Part shown: positions 18,581 to 28,382 of the stretch, piece by piece
Position numbering within the stretch: position 1 is the stretch's first letter
Layout: the number at the start of each line of letters is the position of its first letter
Origin: Thalassolituus oleivorans MIL-1
GTDB taxonomy: Bacteria; Pseudomonadota; Gammaproteobacteria; Pseudomonadales; Oceanobacteraceae
Length of the DNA stretch: 64,000 bases
Direction: 5' to 3'
Assembly (NCBI RefSeq): GCF_000355675.1
Contig: NC_020888.1
Coordinates: 2,436,883-2,500,882, forward strand
Program-made: the position numbers and the translations under genes
The notes under the pieces: generated by a model
Databases searched by the model: none
What the model was told of the DNA's origin: nothing
Seen by the model: the letters and a program-made list of their open reading frames with translations, nothing else

Positions 18581-18814
18581 TTAAGCTTCGTCTTCCCACT
18601 CGCCGTCGGTGTCGTCATCAGCAATCTCAGTACACACTGGCTCGCCACACTTAACACATGCGCCTTCAACAAAGATAACGCCATCTTGCTCGTATTCTTT
18701 TGGATCTTTCATGCCTAAGTCGGCTTCCATACAGGTGTTACACCATGTTTGGCTCAAAAAGGCTTCTTGATCTTCTTGCTCACGAGCATAGAAATCGCGT
18801 TCAACACGCTCCAT
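18581..18814 (-). CDS. small acidic CxxC protein, zinc-ribbon-like
   Basis: A 77-residue protein with two CxxC pairs: CNTC near residue 25 and CVKC near residue 53. Such spacing suits a structural zinc or another metal site. The N-terminus is charged (ERVERDFYAREQEDQEAFL) and the C-terminus strongly acidic (IADDDTDGEWEDEA). There is no signal peptide. I recognise no named family with confidence. It is monocistronic, with its own promoter opposite the chemoreceptor gene. Confidence 0.7.
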   Translation of the reverse strand: MERVERDFYAREQEDQEAFLSQTWCNTCMEADLGMKDPKEYEQDGVIFVEGACVKCGEPVCTEIADDDTDGEWEDEA

Positions 18815-18952
18815 AAATATCTCTCTTCTTTCTCATTGCTTAATATTAGTCACAAAAGACATGTTCTTGATAGGCGGTATTATATTCCAATCGCCAATAC
18901 TATGCTGGATATATTCTACTCTTAGGGGAATGCTTTTAAATGGTGTTTCTTG

Positions 18953-21271
18953 ATGAAGCTCAAAACACAAATTGTACTTGTAATCACAATCACGACGATC
19001 CTAGCGATAGTCGTTACATCTGGTATTAGCCTAATTACAGGTACGTCTGTTGCAAAAGATAGTATGCTGAAACAGGTCAATGAACGCCTAGTTAGTCAGC
19101 GAGAACAAACCAAAGCTAGAATTCAAGATTACTTGGATAGCATTTCCAATCAAATAACCAGCGTCAGTCAAAATCCTCTAATTGTCGATATTCTACCGAC
19201 CTTAAGTGACGCATTTACAAATTATCAACCCGATATCAATACAACGACATCGAGCGCATTATCCAATTACTACCAAAACGAGTTTGATCGCCAGTTCCAA
19301 TCTCTGAATCAAGGAGCCAATTCAAATCCAACGGATTTGTTGAATAAATTACCCAAAACTAGCCAAATATTGCAATTAGCCTACATTGCAGAAAATCCAA
19401 ATCCATTAGGTCAAAAAGACTTAATGATAAGCAGCCCAAATCAAACTATATACGACAAAATTCACCAGTATGTTCACCCCTATCTGCACGATCTTCAAAG
19501 ACGATTTGGCTACTACGATATATTTTTAGTTGAGCCAAAAAATGGCTACGTCGTGTACTCTGTTTTTAAAGAATTAGATTTCGCGACGTCTCTAAAGACT
19601 GGAGCTTATGCCGATTCTGGTCTCGGTCAGGCATTCAACAAAGCAATGGAAGCGACTAATGAAGAACCGAGCTTCATCGACTTCGCTCCGTACGTGCCCT
19701 CTTACAATGCACCAGCATCTTTTATTTCTAAGAAAATCATGGACGGCGAAGAAATAGTTGGCGTTCTAATATTTCAAATGCCTGTAGATGCTATCAACCA
19801 GATAATGACGAGTAATTTTAATTGGAAAGACGTCGGCTACGGACAAACCGGTGAAACCTACCTTGTTGGCCCAGACAAAAAATTTCGCAACCAAAGTCGA
19901 ATGCTAGTAGAGAATAAAGACGCTTTTATTGAAGCTTTGAAGGCCGTTAAAACACCCGATAAAACGATCCGTGAAATTGCTATTCGAGATTCAAGTATTG
20001 GTATACAAGCGGCCGATACACTGGCAGTTACTAAGGCATTAAATGGATCTAAGGGAACAGAAATCATTGATAGTCCGTTGGGGCAAGAGACTTTAACCTC
20101 GTATACGTTCATCGACTACTTGGGCACCCGCTGGGCACTGATTAACCAATTGAATGTAAATGAGGCGTTCACTTCTATTGAAACAATGACTAACAGACTA
20201 ATACTCGATATAGCCATTGGTACATTAATCATCTCCTCTCTCGCGATTGTTATAGGCGTTCTAATTTCTAAACGAATTACTGGCCCTATCTTAACATTTA
20301 TTCAAAAAATTAAAGAAATAGCGGAAAAACGCGATCTATCCGCCAGATTCAGCCCCACAGGTCAAGTTGAATTTATTAATCTAGGGCACGCAATGAACGA
20401 CCTGATGCAGCAGCTCGAAGAGTTCATGGCTGATATGCAACACACATCAAATGAGCTCACCGCAAAATCCATGCAATTGAAGGATGCGACACAAACGACC
20501 GTCACCCAAGTCTATCAACAAAATGAAGAGGTTAATTCTGCTGCCACAGCAACCACGGAAGTGAGTGCCTCTGTTGCTGAAGTAGCTACTCACGCAGAGC
20601 ACGCAGCAAATAGTATGCGAGATACCCGAATAAAGGTTCAAGCGAGTCATCACATGTCTGACAACGCAAGAACGACCATTCGAGCGCTACGCACGAACAT
20701 GCAACACTCAATCGAAAACATGACGTTATTAGAACAAGAGAGCACTGGAATCGGAGCGGTATTAGATGTGATCCAAACGATAGCGGAACAGACTAATCTA
20801 CTCGCACTGAACGCTGCGATTGAAGCCGCCCGAGCCGGTGAGCAAGGACGAGGATTCGCCGTTGTTGCCGATGAAGTAAGAACATTAGCGAGCCGTACTG
20901 CGCAAAGTACGGAAGAAATTCGTGCGAAAATTCACTCATTACAAAATCAAGTAAATAATGTGCGAAATTCAATTACAGATTCTGAACTAGGTACTCAAGA
21001 TAGCCTCACGAAAGTCGAAGAAACCGCTCAGCAGATGGACGAGGTCACAACCTTGGTCGATAACGTAGAAAACATGAGTACCCAAATCGCTACGGCTGCC
21101 GAAGAGCAAAGTGCCGTTACTGCAGAAATTGATAAAAATATGACTCATCTGAAAGACCTATCAGATCATATTCTTGAAGCCGCAGGCGTCATACAAGGCA
21201 ACGGCACAGATTTAGAAGTACTAGCAACAAACATCAGTACGAAATTGAGCCAATTCCAATTTCGCAGCTAA
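18953..21271 (+). CDS. methyl-accepting chemotaxis protein with a large periplasmic sensor
   Basis: Transmembrane chemoreceptor of 772 residues. TM1 is at about residues 7-28. A periplasmic domain of about 380 residues follows, with dCache-like pieces ([39 protein letters not shown]). TM2 is near residues 415-440. HAMP and the cytoplasmic signalling hairpin come after, with the conserved tip [20 protein letters not shown] near residue 611 and [15 protein letters not shown] behind it. The ATG at 18953 is used; a TTG one codon earlier is unlikely. There is no clear C-terminal CheR-binding pentapeptide. It stands alone; its ligand is unknown. Confidence 0.92.
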   Translation: MKLKTQIVLVITITTILAIVVTSGISLITGTSVAKDSMLKQVNERLVSQREQTKARIQDYLDSISNQITSVSQNPLIVDILPTLSDAFTNYQPDINTTTSSALSNYYQNEFDRQFQSLNQGANSNPTDLLNKLPKTSQILQLAYIAENPNPLGQKDLMISSPNQTIYDKIHQYVHPYLHDLQRRFGYYDIFLVEPKNGYVVYSVFKELDFATSLKTGAYADSGLGQAFNKAMEATNEEPSFIDFAPYVPSYNAPASFISKKIMDGEEIVGVLIFQMPVDAINQIMTSNFNWKDVGYGQTGETYLVGPDKKFRNQSRMLVENKDAFIEALKAVKTPDKTIREIAIRDSSIGIQAADTLAVTKALNGSKGTEIIDSPLGQETLTSYTFIDYLGTRWALINQLNVNEAFTSIETMTNRLILDIAIGTLIISSLAIVIGVLISKRITGPILTFIQKIKEIAEKRDLSARFSPTGQVEFINLGHAMNDLMQQLEEFMADMQHTSNELTAKSMQLKDATQTTVTQVYQQNEEVNSAATATTEVSASVAEVATHAEHAANSMRDTRIKVQASHHMSDNARTTIRALRTNMQHSIENMTLLEQESTGIGAVLDVIQTIAEQTNLLALNAAIEAARAGEQGRGFAVVADEVRTLASRTAQSTEEIRAKIHSLQNQVNNVRNSITDSELGTQDSLTKVEETAQQMDEVTTLVDNVENMSTQIATAAEEQSAVTAEIDKNMTHLKDLSDHILEAAGVIQGNGTDLEVLATNISTKLSQFQFRS

Positions 21272-21416
21272 ATCTGATTTTGTTTTAAGCCGCAACACTC
21301 TGTCTTACCTCAATAACGGCGTTCTCAGCACTTTAAATAGTTGCGAACGTCGTTTATAACATCCTTCTGTTTATTGGTATCCCACGCTCAATAACCGTAC
21401 TTTTTTAAGGACTACT

Positions 21417-22085
21417 ATGATCACGCTTCATCATTTAGAGAACTCACGTTCTCAACGTATACTCTGGTTGTTAGAAGAATTAGGCGTTGAGTACGAAATC
21501 AAACGCTATGAACGTGATCCTAAAACCAATCTAGCGCCGCCAAGCCTTAAAGCTATTCACCCATTAGGTAAATCACCCGTGATTACTGATAATGGCAAAA
21601 CCATCGCAGAATCCGCGGTTATTATCGACTATCTAATTAATACCTATGGTAAAGACCGCTTTATGCCAGAAGTCGGCAGTGATGCGTACAACCAGTTACA
21701 ATACTGGCTGCATTATGCCGAAGGATCATTAATGCCATTCTTGGTTATGGCGCTGATTTTTCAGAAAGTGAAATCTGCACCTATGCCATTCTTTGTTCGC
21801 CCTGTCGCTAAAGGCATTGCTAATCAGGTGTTAAAATCTTACGTCGATCCAAACGTTACCAATCACCTGCAATTTATTGAAAATCATTTGAGTAAGAATA
21901 CGTGGTTTGCTGGCGACGAGCTTAGCGGCGCAGATTTCCAAATGATTTTCCCACTCGAAGCAGCCATGAGCCGCTCAGAAGTGGCGAGTAAATTGCCACA
22001 CGTATTGGCATTTGTGGAAAAAGTTCACGCACTCAGTGCATACAAGGCAGCGCTAAAAAAAGGCGGTCCTTACGCTTACGCTTAA
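21417..22085 (+). CDS. glutathione S-transferase family protein
   Basis: A protein of 222 residues with an N-terminal thioredoxin-like domain (ITLHHLENSRSQRILWLLEEL, then IHPLGKSPVITDNGKTIAESAVI) and a C-terminal helical domain (WFAGDELSGADFQMIFPLEA). The SRSQ stretch places a serine at the usual GSH-activating position. Substrate unknown. It lies 22 bases before cti on the same strand, so both probably serve responses to membrane or solvent stress. Confidence 0.92.
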   Translation: MITLHHLENSRSQRILWLLEELGVEYEIKRYERDPKTNLAPPSLKAIHPLGKSPVITDNGKTIAESAVIIDYLINTYGKDRFMPEVGSDAYNQLQYWLHYAEGSLMPFLVMALIFQKVKSAPMPFFVRPVAKGIANQVLKSYVDPNVTNHLQFIENHLSKNTWFAGDELSGADFQMIFPLEAAMSRSEVASKLPHVLAFVEKVHALSAYKAALKKGGPYAYA

Positions 22086-22106
22086 TTATTAAAGAGATTA
22101 AATTGC

Positions 22107-24521
22107 ATGTTTTATCGCTTGCTCGACCTGTTAAAAAAAGTACGTATCACCCAACTCATTTTGCCGGTGTTACTGCTGGCAGGTTGCGCGGCGGTAGACT
22201 GGAAGAACACCAATGTTGAATCTCTTTTCGGTAAAACGGTTATTACCGATCACCGTGCATTAGCCAATACAGATAATGCGACTTACTACACAGAACAAAT
22301 CGAACCTATACTCGAAAACCGCTGTGTGGTTTGTCACTCTTGCTATGATGCTCCTTGCCAACTCAAACTATCCTCCGCAGAAGGGATAATGCGTGGCGCA
22401 TCAAAAACTCCTATTTATAACGGCACACGCTTAATCGCTAGCGAGCCTACACGATTAGGTATCGACGCTGAGAATACAGAAGAATGGCGTAACAAAGGAT
22501 TTTTTTCTGTATTGAACGAACGCTCACAAACGCCCGAGATCAATCTAGCCAACTCTGTTATGTACCAAATGCTGGTATTAAAAAAGAACCAGCCACTACC
22601 CGCTGATACCCTATTAGACGACGATTTTAAATTACATTTGAATAGTGAGCGTCAATGCCCTACTCGTGAAGAGTTTAATGAATTTGCAGATGATCATCCG
22701 CTTTGGGGAATGCCCTACGCTCTACCAGGACTAAAAGACGAGGAATATAGCCTACTTACCGACTGGATCAAGCGCGGTGCGCCAATGGCTAGCCCCAGAG
22801 AACTACCCCGTGCTGTGGAGCAGCGAGTGAGTCATTGGGAAGCCTACCTCAACAGTGATGACTTAAAACAGCAGCTTGCTAGTCGTTATATGTACGAGCA
22901 CTTATTTCTGGCGAGTCTGTATTTCTCTGAAGAGCCACTATTCAATGGTAGCGAACCCCAGCAACAGCCTGAGTATTTTTTCAAACTGGTACGCTCTTAT
23001 TCAGCGCCAGGATTACCAATCCGCCCAGTTGCGACGCGTCGTCCATATGATGATCCAGGAGCTAAACGCATTTACTATCGTTTAAAACGCGATACCAGCA
23101 CTGTAGTTGCTAAAACACTAATGCCCTATCGCCTGAACGAAGAGCGTATGGATTGGATGAAATCATTATTCAATACGCCCGACTACACGGTCGACGTACT
23201 TCCAGATTACGACCCAAAGACTGCGGCCAATCCCTTTATCGCCTTTCAGGCACTGCCAATCAATAGCCGTTATCGTTTCATGCTGGAGGAATCCGAATAC
23301 ATTATTAAAGGCTTTATCAAGGGACCAGTCTGTCGTGGCCAAGTAGCACTCAATGTTATTGATGATCATTTCTGGGCCTTTTTCGTCGATCCTGACGATT
23401 ATGACGAAGAACAATATGGAAAGTTTTTAGCTGAACAAAGCAATAATCTACGTTTACCAGGTGAAGCGGAAAGTAATACCGGAATACTCGCCAACTGGCT
23501 GCGATATTCCAACCTACACAGTAAGTATCTCGATGCGAAGAATTCCATGTTGCTCGACCGTTTTCCTGAAGGTAAGCACCTGAATCTAGACTTAGTGTGG
23601 GATGGTGATGGCAACAATCCGAACGCTGCACTAACAATTACACGTCATTTCGACAGTGCTACTGTGGTGAAAGGCCTAGTTGGCCAGTATCCAAAAACAG
23701 CTTGGATTGTCGGTTATCCGTTACTTGAGCGTATTCACTACTTACTGGTCGCAGAATTCGATGTCTTTGGAAATGTAGGACATCAATTAATGACTCGTCT
23801 CTATATGGATTTTTTACGTATGGAAGGTGAAGCTAATTTCTTAACCATGCTGCCCCAAAACGAGCGCATTAAACTGACCAACTACTGGTATCGCGATGCT
23901 AGCAAGGATGTGAAAAAGCACTTAGTCGACAACGAAGCGCATGTGCTATCTGATCCAGATATTCGCTATTACAGTGATCAGCCAAAACTGGAACTACTGG
24001 AAATGCTACGTAATAAACTGGAGCCAGTTCTTTCGCATCAATACGACTTAGCCACAAAAGTCGCCCCTGAAATTCTAGCCGCATTAGAAAAAATCAATCG
24101 TATTCAAGGCCGAGCAGCAACCCTAATGCCTGAAATATCAATGATCATGATTGATGACTACAGTGGCTCGCAAAAGGTATATACCCTGCTGCGCAATAGC
24201 GCCCACAGTAATCTTACTGGGCTATTGTATGAGGATGAAAACCGCTTACCAGAGGAAGATTATTTGACGCTAGTACCGGGTGTAATGGGTAGTCACCCTG
24301 CAGCATTTTATCGTTTATCATCGTTCCGTTTGAACGACTTCGTTGACGCGATATCTAAGCTCGATGACGAAAGTGATTACTACCGCTTTGCTACGCGCTT
24401 CGCGGTGCGCAGAACCGATAGTGCATTCTGGACGCACAGCGACCAAATGCTTGCGTGGTACAAGAAAAACGACCCGTTAAATGCAGGCTTATTAGACTAC
24501 AACCGCCTTGAGAATCGATAA
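22107..24521 (+). CDS. cti: periplasmic fatty acid cis/trans isomerase
   Basis: Converts cis to trans unsaturated acyl chains in membrane phospholipids, a rapid response to solvents and heat in Pseudomonas and Vibrio. It has 804 residues. The N-terminal hydrophobic segment ends in a lipobox-like LLLAGC. A cytochrome c-type heme site CVVCH sits at residues 73-77 (TEQIEPILENRC just before), as in known Cti enzymes. Later conserved text includes NLDLVWDGDGNNPNAALTI and a MDFLRMEGEANF stretch. It lies 22 bases after the GST gene and is followed at once by marC. Confidence 0.93.
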   Translation: MFYRLLDLLKKVRITQLILPVLLLAGCAAVDWKNTNVESLFGKTVITDHRALANTDNATYYTEQIEPILENRCVVCHSCYDAPCQLKLSSAEGIMRGASKTPIYNGTRLIASEPTRLGIDAENTEEWRNKGFFSVLNERSQTPEINLANSVMYQMLVLKKNQPLPADTLLDDDFKLHLNSERQCPTREEFNEFADDHPLWGMPYALPGLKDEEYSLLTDWIKRGAPMASPRELPRAVEQRVSHWEAYLNSDDLKQQLASRYMYEHLFLASLYFSEEPLFNGSEPQQQPEYFFKLVRSYSAPGLPIRPVATRRPYDDPGAKRIYYRLKRDTSTVVAKTLMPYRLNEERMDWMKSLFNTPDYTVDVLPDYDPKTAANPFIAFQALPINSRYRFMLEESEYIIKGFIKGPVCRGQVALNVIDDHFWAFFVDPDDYDEEQYGKFLAEQSNNLRLPGEAESNTGILANWLRYSNLHSKYLDAKNSMLLDRFPEGKHLNLDLVWDGDGNNPNAALTITRHFDSATVVKGLVGQYPKTAWIVGYPLLERIHYLLVAEFDVFGNVGHQLMTRLYMDFLRMEGEANFLTMLPQNERIKLTNYWYRDASKDVKKHLVDNEAHVLSDPDIRYYSDQPKLELLEMLRNKLEPVLSHQYDLATKVAPEILAALEKINRIQGRAATLMPEISMIMIDDYSGSQKVYTLLRNSAHSNLTGLLYEDENRLPEEDYLTLVPGVMGSHPAAFYRLSSFRLNDFVDAISKLDDESDYYRFATRFAVRRTDSAFWTHSDQMLAWYKKNDPLNAGLLDYNRLENR

Positions 24522-25151
24522 ATGAACGGCTTCGAAGATGTTGTTAAACAGTTTGTATTGCTGTGGTCTGTTATCGACCCCATTGGCACTATCCCAGTAT
24601 TTTTGGCACTAGCCGCGGGTTATACCGATCCCACCCTACAGCGAAAACTAGCAATCAAAGCAACTTGGGTAGCAACGTTAGTATTGCTATTTTTCGTGAT
24701 AGCGGGTGAATTTTTACTCGATGCGATGAGCATTCCTTTACCGGCATTCCAAGTGGCCGGTGGTATCGTTCTTTTCTTATTTGCAATGACCATGATGTTT
24801 GGCGATAGCAAACCAGAAGAAGAATTGAACATGATAAAAAAGGGAATGCACACAGCGGTATTCCCTCTCGCGATCCCATCAATTGCTTCTCCCGGTGCCA
24901 TGATGGCAGCGGTACTGTTAACCGATAATCATCGTTTTTCTTGGATGCACCAATTGGTGACTACTATGATTATTCTATCCGTCTTAGCGATTACCTTAAT
25001 CTTTATGCTACTTGGCTCTCGGATTCTGAAAATCATTGGCGAGGCTGGAGCCAGCGTTATAAGCCGTGTTATGGGCCTTATTCTCGCGTCGGTTGCCACC
25101 AATGCGGTACTGGCTGGAATCCAAGAATATTTCAAGAGTAGCTTGGGCTAA
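24522..25151 (+). CDS. marC: MarC family integral membrane protein
   Basis: A protein of 209 residues with about six membrane helices. It begins with FVLLWSVIDPIGTIPVFLAL, and the loop FPLAIPSIASPGAMMAAVLL is diagnostic for MarC/YhgN. No proven function; the old link to multiple antibiotic resistance was withdrawn. Its ATG follows the cti stop directly, so it is translated from the same message. It converges on yegD with 8 bases between stops. Confidence 0.92.
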   Translation: MNGFEDVVKQFVLLWSVIDPIGTIPVFLALAAGYTDPTLQRKLAIKATWVATLVLLFFVIAGEFLLDAMSIPLPAFQVAGGIVLFLFAMTMMFGDSKPEEELNMIKKGMHTAVFPLAIPSIASPGAMMAAVLLTDNHRFSWMHQLVTTMIILSVLAITLIFMLLGSRILKIIGEAGASVISRVMGLILASVATNAVLAGIQEYFKSSLG

Positions 25152-25159
25152 ATATTATC

Positions 25160-26527
25160 TCAGCGAAATAAACGATTAGCCCACACGGTTAGACCTGCGG
25201 CCACACTACCAAAGTGATCGCCGTCTAACACCGGAATATTACCTAGCTTTTGTTCAACCGCATGACGAATGGCAGGCGACTTAGCACTACCACCAGTAAT
25301 GTATATTAAATCCGGTTGCGTACCTGCTTGATTGATTGCTTCGGACATTAAATTGGTCATTTTTTCTAGCGGCCAAGCAATTGCTTGCGCCAAGTCAGTA
25401 CGGGTAAGGTGAATACCTAAGCCAGCTTCGATATAGGCTAAATCTAATTCGTACTCACTCACATCCGACAAAGCAATTTTACTCTGCTCGGCACTCCGCA
25501 CCAAATGGTGATTTTGCTTATCTTCACGCATTTTTATAAAGCGTTTGATTAATTCAGGCTGCGCACAATCGCGCTGCAGCTGATCCAGATATAAGGCTGT
25601 ATCCAAACTATTAAAAGTAGCAAGCGCACCGACGTCATTAGTACTCACTGCGTTCCAGAAAGTTTGCATTGGCATCGGCTTACCGGTTTTTAGCGGAGCC
25701 GTCATACCAAACAACGGCATTAACTGCTTACCAGCGATCTGAATATCTAAATCATTACCACCAATACGCTCACCACTATGACCGATAAAATCGTTGTCGC
25801 GAATATCCTTGTCACGATGATCAGGACCCATACGCACCATGGCACAGTCGGTGGTACCACCACCCACATCAACAACCAGCACGGTTTTATTGGTGGTTAA
25901 GCTCTGTTCAAAATTCAAACCCGCAGCAATAGGTTCAAATAAAAACTCAATCTGTTGAAAGCCGCTACGTTGCGCTGCTACGCGCAAAATATCTAACGCC
26001 TGTTGATTACTCTTTTCGGCATTCATTCCTTGAAAGTTAACGGGCTTACCAATCACGGTATGAGTAAGCTCTTGGCCTAAATCAGCTTCTGCTCGACACT
26101 TTACCGTCTGCATCATGGCCGTAACAATATCTTCAAAAAAGTGAATAAACTCAGGACGTAAACCGCTAGCGCCTAAAAAAGATTTAGGAGATTTAACAAA
26201 ATAGCCTTCTTCCGGAAAAGAAAAATACTGTTCAAAGGCTTCTGAACCGACAAATAATATTTCTTCATCACCAGCAATATCATGTTCACGACGTACACGG
26301 CGAGCTTGCGCCAAAGGATTAACGCGTAAATCAATAAACTGCTGCTGTAATTCAGGCAATGAGATAGTGTTTGCGACCGCCTCGCAAATCAACTCTCGCT
26401 CCAAAGCATACAAGGCCGATGGCATAAAGGCTTTGCCTTGATCTAACGTCAACAAGCGCACTTCATGCTTTGAATTGATTACACCAACGGCACAGTTGGA
26501 AGTGCCGTAGTCAAAACCGCAAATCAT
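25160..26527 (-). CDS. yegD: Hsp70-family chaperone YegD
   Basis: Short Hsp70 relative of 455 residues: it has the actin-like ATPase domain but no full peptide-binding domain. Phosphate motifs are FDYGTSNCAVGV at residue 4, VLVVDVGGGTTDCAMVRMG near residue 205, and ITGGSAKSPAIRHAV near residue 415. The substrate is unknown. It is downstream of the mgtC-like gene by 32 bases on the same strand. Confidence 0.93.
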   Translation of the reverse strand: MICGFDYGTSNCAVGVINSKHEVRLLTLDQGKAFMPSALYALERELICEAVANTISLPELQQQFIDLRVNPLAQARRVRREHDIAGDEEILFVGSEAFEQYFSFPEEGYFVKSPKSFLGASGLRPEFIHFFEDIVTAMMQTVKCRAEADLGQELTHTVIGKPVNFQGMNAEKSNQQALDILRVAAQRSGFQQIEFLFEPIAAGLNFEQSLTTNKTVLVVDVGGGTTDCAMVRMGPDHRDKDIRDNDFIGHSGERIGGNDLDIQIAGKQLMPLFGMTAPLKTGKPMPMQTFWNAVSTNDVGALATFNSLDTALYLDQLQRDCAQPELIKRFIKMREDKQNHHLVRSAEQSKIALSDVSEYELDLAYIEAGLGIHLTRTDLAQAIAWPLEKMTNLMSEAINQAGTQPDLIYITGGSAKSPAIRHAVEQKLGNIPVLDGDHFGSVAAGLTVWANRLFR

Positions 26528-26559
26528 TAAATTTTTCCTAGAATCTAACCAATAAACGC

Positions 26560-27039
26560 TTAACGACGCTTACGCCAATCGGTTATTTTAGAATGCACGC
26601 CACGAGTAAGCGCTGCGGAATAGTTTTCGAGAATATCAACACCCACTAAGATAAGCACGACCAATACGGCTAATTTAATGGCAACCACATGGCCTGCGAC
26701 AGCAATACAGACACCGATCGCTGCAAGCGCCCAAATAGTAGCGGCTGATGTCACCCCCATGACCACACCGTCCTTCGATAGCATAACCCCAGCGCCCAAA
26801 AACCCAACCCCTGTGACCACCTGCCCTATAATACGGGTTGTGTCTGTTACTTCGTTATTGAGGGATTGTGATAGAGCAACAAAAGCATAAGTGCCCAAAA
26901 CAATTAAAGACGACGTGCGAATGCCCACGGGCTTACCGCGAAGTTGACGTTCGAGACCAATAATCGTGCCGCACACTAGGGCAGAGAAAATGGCATACCA
27001 ATCAAGTGGTGCAATACTTGTAATATCTGCAAACGTCAT
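26560..27039 (-). CDS. MgtC/SapB family membrane protein
   Basis: A protein of about 159 residues with four or five membrane helices. The MgtC signature GLERQLRGKPVGIRTSSLI is near residue 26, and RIIGQVVTGVGFLGAGVML follows near residue 70. The large C-terminal regulatory domain of Salmonella MgtC is missing, as in SapB-type members. Role unknown. The ATG at 27039 is preferred; a TTG at 27060 is the other option, and neither has a good ribosome binding site. Confidence 0.88.
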   Translation of the reverse strand: MTFADITSIAPLDWYAIFSALVCGTIIGLERQLRGKPVGIRTSSLIVLGTYAFVALSQSLNNEVTDTTRIIGQVVTGVGFLGAGVMLSKDGVVMGVTSAATIWALAAIGVCIAVAGHVVAIKLAVLVVLILVGVDILENYSAALTRGVHSKITDWRKRR

Positions 27040-27076
27040 AGCAAAAAAAATTATTCCCAAAATAGTATTTAGAAAT

Positions 27077-27104
27077 GAAAAACGGGCATCTATACCGATA
27101 CCCG
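27077..27104 (-). terminator. terminator after the glutathione peroxidase gene
   Basis: CGGGCATC (27083-27090) and GATACCCG (27097-27104) pair with one G-T wobble around a 6-base loop. The minus strand runs into five T. The plus strand also has a T-rich tail, so it may work both ways. It lies 20 bases past the stop at 27124. Confidence 0.75.
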
Positions 27105-27123
27105 CCTTTTATTTCTTTTATTG

Positions 27124-27729
27124 TTACAGCTGTAATAAAGATTCGATTTCTTTATCACTAGGTACTTTAAAGCTAGAGTGTGATTTTACAATTTTTCCAC
27201 TTGGATCAATCAGGTACTTGTAGAAATTCCATTTTGGCGCTGTATCTTGCTCAGCAACTTCTTTAAATAGAGGATGCGCATTAGAGCCTTTAACCGGCAC
27301 AGTGGCGAGCATAGTAAAACTCACACCAAAATTCTTAAAGCACACATCGGCCGCTTCTGCTTCATCGTCGGCTTCTTGATTGAACGAATCCGACGATACG
27401 CCAATAACAACTAAACCTTTATCTCTGTACTTGTCGTTAATCTTCTGCAAATCGCCAAACTGATCGGTAAACCCACAATGGCTAGCGGTATTAACTAACA
27501 ATACCGGGTGGCCATTGGTCACATCACACAGGTTCAGCATATTACTACTGTGCAGCTGTTTCATAGTGTGATGAAAGATCGCTGGACATGAATCAGGATA
27601 AACGCCTTCATCAACCACCGCCGCGGTTTCTGGAGCGGCTTGCGCGCCACTGCACACAGCAAGCATTGCCAGCAAGGTTAGCTGCTTCATACCCCGTGAA
27701 ATAAACTTAAATTTTACTGTACTTGTCAT
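27124..27729 (-). CDS. exported glutathione peroxidase-family protein
   Basis: Thiol peroxidase of the GPx family, about 201 residues. A signal peptide (MKQLTLLAMLAVCSGAQA, after a 12-residue charged lead) sends it to the periplasm. The catalytic cysteine is in NTASHCGFT, followed by FGDLQKIN, where family members place a conserved Gln, and KWNFYKYLIDPSGKIV, which carries the conserved Trp-Asn. As it uses Cys rather than Sec, thioredoxin-like reductants are likely. The ATG at 27729 has GGAG upstream. Extra cysteines (DSCPAIF, NLCDV, ADVCFKNF) may form a disulfide in the periplasm. Confidence 0.87.
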   Translation of the reverse strand: MTSTVKFKFISRGMKQLTLLAMLAVCSGAQAAPETAAVVDEGVYPDSCPAIFHHTMKQLHSSNMLNLCDVTNGHPVLLVNTASHCGFTDQFGDLQKINDKYRDKGLVVIGVSSDSFNQEADDEAEAADVCFKNFGVSFTMLATVPVKGSNAHPLFKEVAEQDTAPKWNFYKYLIDPSGKIVKSHSSFKVPSDKEIESLLQL

Positions 27730-27822
27730 AGCGCTCTCCAAAACATACGTTGCAATACATTGATTACTCGTTAGTACGTTCTAACGGTGCGGTTAGATGC
27801 ATTGGCCTGCAGCCAATGCCAT

Positions 27823-28218
27823 TTACTCGGCCGCTTCTAACGCTGCCCGAATGTCCTCATCCAGCACCAGCGGATCAACTAAAACCGCCTCTTCTTTCAA
27901 ATTAGGTAGTACTACCAGTAAGGTTTCGTCTTGATCTAAGCCCGGAGTCCAGCGCTCTAACCAAGTCGCTAGATCTATCATCTTTGGCTTGCAGTCAGCC
28001 CAATCGCCATTCGCCCAATCCAAGGTATAGTCTGGATGCGGCCATACAGGCAAGCAGTTCTCACCATCTTCGCCGGTAACGGTTACCCAACCTTCGTCAT
28101 TCGCTAGACTCCAAATCTCACCCTCTTCTGCCACTTTGCGAACAAAAAGTTCGTAACGCTTATTGTCGGATAACGCCAAGGATGCTTGACGGTTTTTGCT
28201 AGATAATGAGTAAGTCAT
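27823..28218 (-). CDS. DUF2750 family protein
   Basis: A soluble protein of 131 residues that fits DUF2750: RYELFVRKVAEEGEIWSLANDEGW at the start in pieces, CLPVWPHPDYTLDWANGDW in the middle, and a long acidic helix at the end (VLDEDIRAALEAAE). It probably binds another protein, but no role is known. The ATG at 28218 is used; a TTG four codons earlier is less likely. It stands alone, divergent from ndpA. Confidence 0.8.
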   Translation of the reverse strand: MTYSLSSKNRQASLALSDNKRYELFVRKVAEEGEIWSLANDEGWVTVTGEDGENCLPVWPHPDYTLDWANGDWADCKPKMIDLATWLERWTPGLDQDETLLVVLPNLKEEAVLVDPLVLDEDIRAALEAAE

Positions 28219-28382
28219 CTGAAGTTCCAATACAAAGGCTAAAGCAATTCATGTAAAGACCTAAGTGTAACGCTCTCAGCGCTGAAATGCTCGAAATCGA
28301 AGGATGAATTACTATCGCCATAACGGTGTCAGAGCATTTTGCCGTGTTATCATATGCAGCTCTCAAATTCGGCATCTTCATC

